From the NCBI RefSeq assembly GCF_900156625.1, contig NZ_FTOB01000001.1, forward strand, positions 806,001-870,000: a stretch of 64,000 nt of DNA, in the 5' to 3' direction. A program made the position numbers and the translations under genes. This stretch comes from Zobellia uliginosa. Its GTDB lineage: Bacteria > Bacteroidota > Bacteroidia > Flavobacteriales > Flavobacteriaceae. The notes below the pieces were generated by a model. It did not search any database, was not told the origin of the DNA, and saw nothing but the letters and a program-made list of their open reading frames with translations. Shown in pieces: positions 62,356-64,000 of this stretch (position 1 is the first letter of the stretch; the number at the start of each line of letters is the position of its first letter).

Positions 62356-63201
62356 ATGGGCAGATCAGATTCCAACAATGATAAGAGAGCCTCAGGGAGG
62401 CAAGGTGGTACTTTTCGAAAGAAGAGTTATGCTCGTGGCAATTCACCTTTAAAAAAGAATACGGAAGCACCTAAGGCGCCATCCGACCCCAACGTGATGC
62501 GTTTGAACAAATATGTGGCCAATTCTGGCGTATGTTCACGTAGGGAAGCTGATATTTATATTTCCGCAGGCAGTGTGACGGTAAATGGAAAACCGGTAAC
62601 CGAGATGGGGTATAAAGTGAAAATTACCGACGAAGTAAAATTCGATGGTCGCTTGTTGAACCCTATTAAAAAAGAGTACGTACTGCTGAATAAGCCGAAG
62701 GACTTTACCACTGCCAGCAGAAACGAGCAGGGGAGACGTACGGCCCTAGGCCTGATTTCCAAAGCGACAAAAACAGAGCTCAAGCCTGTTGGTAAACTGA
62801 GTAAAGATACGACAGGACTCCTGTTGTTTACCAATGACGGCGAATTGACCAAACGTCTGAACAGTCCTAAAAACGGACTGCGGAAGATTTTTCATATCGA
62901 ATTGAACAAACCTTTGCGTAGTGCGGACATGAAGAAGATCCAAGATGGTCTTACCGTTGACGAGAAAGTGGTGAGGGTACAAGATATCAGTTTTGTAGAC
63001 AAGGCTCCTAAAACCCAAGTTGGGATGGAGATTTTCAGTACGCGAACGAATATCGTTCAACGTATTTTTGAGACCTTGGGTTATGATATCATAAAACTGG
63101 ACCGTGTGGTTTATGGAAGCCTTACCAAAAAAGATTTGCCTAGGGGACATTGGCGCTACCTGACCGAACAGGAGGTCGTGAATTTGGGTATGATCAAGTA
63201 A
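62356..63201 (+). CDS. RluB/RsuA-family pseudouridine synthase homologue lacking the catalytic Asp
   Basis: A 281-residue protein. A basic tail (residues 1-45) precedes an S4 RNA-binding domain (about 48-110, MRLNKYVANSGVCSRREAD), then the RsuA-type synthase domain. The usual GRLD motif that holds the catalytic Asp reads GKLS (Lys147, Ser149; codon AGT at 62800-62802), and the later active-site segment GRNRxVRR reads TRTNIVQR (229-236). Both changes predict loss of catalysis, while the fold and RNA-binding parts look intact, ending in GHWRYLTEQEV. It may bind ribosomal RNA as a non-catalytic factor. It has a promoter box upstream and a possible terminator at 63324-63347. Confidence 0.9.
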   Translation: MGRSDSNNDKRASGRQGGTFRKKSYARGNSPLKKNTEAPKAPSDPNVMRLNKYVANSGVCSRREADIYISAGSVTVNGKPVTEMGYKVKITDEVKFDGRLLNPIKKEYVLLNKPKDFTTASRNEQGRRTALGLISKATKTELKPVGKLSKDTTGLLLFTNDGELTKRLNSPKNGLRKIFHIELNKPLRSADMKKIQDGLTVDEKVVRVQDISFVDKAPKTQVGMEIFSTRTNIVQRIFETLGYDIIKLDRVVYGSLTKKDLPRGHWRYLTEQEVVNLGMIK

Positions 63202-63275
63202 TCGATACTGGAAATAGATTGGATTCGATAACCATAAAGTAAGGTTAAGCTAACTTTTGAAAGTTACAAAAGCTA

Positions 63276-63283
63276 CATCTTTG
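63276..63283 (+). promoter_or_regulatory. Possible promoter -7 element in the rluB-pepN-like spacer
   Basis: CATCTTTG is one base from TAnnTTTG, and a TTTTG lies about 16 bp upstream as a -33 candidate. It would drive a short plus-strand transcript ending at the hairpin at 63324-63347. Confidence 0.35.
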
Positions 63284-63300
63284 TGTCATAGTTTATTTGT

Positions 63301-63369
63301 ATGAGTAAACAGCAACAAGCCTTAAGACCGATATTCGTATCGGTTTTGTCTTTTCTAGAACTTTTTTAA
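63301..63369 (+). CDS. Possible 22-codon small ORF (leader peptide or chance)
   Basis: ATG to TAA, reading MSKQQQALRPIFVSVLSFLE and two more residues. It lies in the 194-bp gap between the RluB-like and aminopeptidase genes, behind a promoter-like element. The ORF spans a 10-bp hairpin, so transcripts may end inside it. There is no similarity I can recognise. It could be a leader peptide, part of a small RNA, or nothing. Confidence 0.25.
   Translation: MSKQQQALRPIFVSVLSFLELF
63324..63347 (+). terminator. Intrinsic terminator with TTCG loop
   Basis: ACCGATA and TATCGGT form a perfect 7-bp stem with a TTCG tetraloop, extended to 10 bp by three outer pairs (one G-T) and followed by GTCTTTTC. 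It may serve the RluB-like gene 123 bp upstream or a short independent transcript. Confidence 0.6.
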
Positions 63370-63395
63370 CCGAAAATCTAAATTTTACCGTTTTT

Positions 63396-64000
63396 CTAAT
63401 CCTTCTTTTCCTCAAACAACAACCAAGATTCCGGGTCTAGGATTACCTTGTCGGGTTTAGAATCCATTTTTATGGTATGCTTCTTTACGGCCGTATCGAT
63501 CTCTGTTGTGTAGGTCGTAATCTTACCGTCTTTTATGACTCCTATTTCCAAGGGAAACTTAAAAATATGATGTTTTTGGAGCTGCGCTATGTTGATTTGT
63601 AGCTTCCTCTTATTGTAACTCCACTCCCATTTGAGTTCTGGATGTCCTTTGGTGAAAAGCCATTGCTGAAAGAAGGTCTCTAGGTCTTCACCGGAAGCCT
63701 CCTCCATTATTTTCTGGAAGTCGCCCGATAAGGCGTTCGAGTTCTGAAAGGCCTTGTAGTAGGCCCGTATGCCTTTCCAAAAGGTTTCGTCGCCTAGCTT
63801 ATGGCGTAACATGTTCAAGACCCAACCACCTTTTTGATAGGTGTTGACGCTCAACACCTTCATCGGGTCGGTAATGCTAGGGTCTATAATGGGCGAGGGG
63901 TGCTTTAGGTAGTAGTCGATGATCTGCTTGCGGTCGAGCTCCAATTCCTCTTTTCGCTTCTCATTGCCGTATACACTTTCCTGATAGAGTATAGCGAAGT
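63396..64000 (-). CDS. M1-family aminopeptidase, C-terminal part (5' end beyond the window)
   Basis: The reading frame is open through the right edge and stops at 63396, so only about the last 200 residues are visible. They match the C-terminal region of M1 metallopeptidases: YQKGGWVLNMLRHKLGDETF, then AYYKAFQNSNALSGDF and EDLETFFQQWLFTKGHPELK, followed by a beta-sandwich tail. The HExxH zinc site is outside the window. An internal TTG at 63944 is not the real start. It converges on the RluB-like gene. Confidence 0.85.
   Translation of the reverse strand, partial: FAILYQESVYGNEKRKEELELDRKQIIDYYLKHPSPIIDPSITDPMKVLSVNTYQKGGWVLNMLRHKLGDETFWKGIRAYYKAFQNSNALSGDFQKIMEEASGEDLETFFQQWLFTKGHPELKWEWSYNKRKLQINIAQLQKHHIFKFPLEIGVIKDGKITTYTTEIDTAVKKHTIKMDSKPDKVILDPESWLLFEEKKD

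Noticed and set aside
1-64000. Mobile elements, CRISPR arrays, tRNA or rRNA genes
   Set aside because: No transposase or integrase motif, no regularly spaced repeat array, and no cloverleaf or rRNA sequence was recognised on either strand by reading.

Overview
The window looks like a chromosomal segment of a marine flavobacterium (Bacteroidota, Flavobacteriaceae), most probably Zobellia or a close relative. The evidence is a SusC/SusD pair, giant FG-GAP/ASPIC lipoproteins, a DUF5706/PycTM protein, many SPII lipoproteins, promoter -7 boxes of the form TAnnTTTG, an absence of obvious Shine-Dalgarno sites, and moderate GC. Most telling is a vanadium haloperoxidase whose active-site residues fall at exactly the numbers I recall for the characterised Z. 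galactanivorans iodoperoxidase VIPO1. No rRNA, tRNA, insertion sequence, integrase or CRISPR array was seen.

Layout. 0-12 kb, almost all on the minus strand: a secreted protein, an SGNH hydrolase, a GntP permease, an ACT protein, a pirin/4Fe-4S pair behind a Crp/Fnr regulator, a PAS histidine kinase, a HipA-like kinase with a DUF3037 partner, a GH114-like lipoprotein, OsmC, a Sde182-like (DUF1593) hydrolase and a coiled-coil lipoprotein. 12-20 kb: an LpxH-like phosphoesterase, a GAF protein converging on an HD-PycTM membrane protein (both stop codons sit in one CTAG), and a 1250-residue metallophosphoesterase/kinase-like/Omp85 fusion. 20-33 kb, minus strand: a very tight six-gene operon of three paralogous lipoproteins of about 1100 residues each (7+7 FG-GAP motifs around an ASPIC domain), the vanadium haloperoxidase, a GyrI-like protein and a beta-propeller lipoprotein. 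A hexose-type Na+ symporter diverges from it across a 20-bp dyad.

35-40 kb: a dinB-dnaE translesion polymerase cassette with several dyads upstream and no lexA. 40-44 kb: a GH2 beta-galactosidase-type enzyme divergent from a membrane-bound DNA-binding protein. 44-57.6 kb: an alpha-glucan locus. SusC/SusD diverge, across a LacI-type operator, from lacI, pgmB, a GH65 phosphorylase and a cytoplasmic GH13, followed by coupled GDPD, HI0933-family flavoprotein and DUF1697 genes. Together these would import a maltodextrin-like sugar, phosphorolyse it and convert beta-glucose-1-phosphate to glucose-6-phosphate.

57.6-64 kb: tspO, then the isoprenoid block mvaD, mevalonate kinase and UbiA prenyltransferase, a nitrilase, an RluB-family pseudouridine synthase that has lost its catalytic Asp, a possible small transcript, and the 3' part of an M1 aminopeptidase gene cut by the window edge.

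The strongest candidate for an undescribed system is the haloperoxidase/FG-GAP operon. The next best are the fusion protein with its internal G9 tract, the GAF/HD-PycTM pair and the dead pseudouridine synthase. All assignments come from reading translated sequence and motifs; no database search was run.
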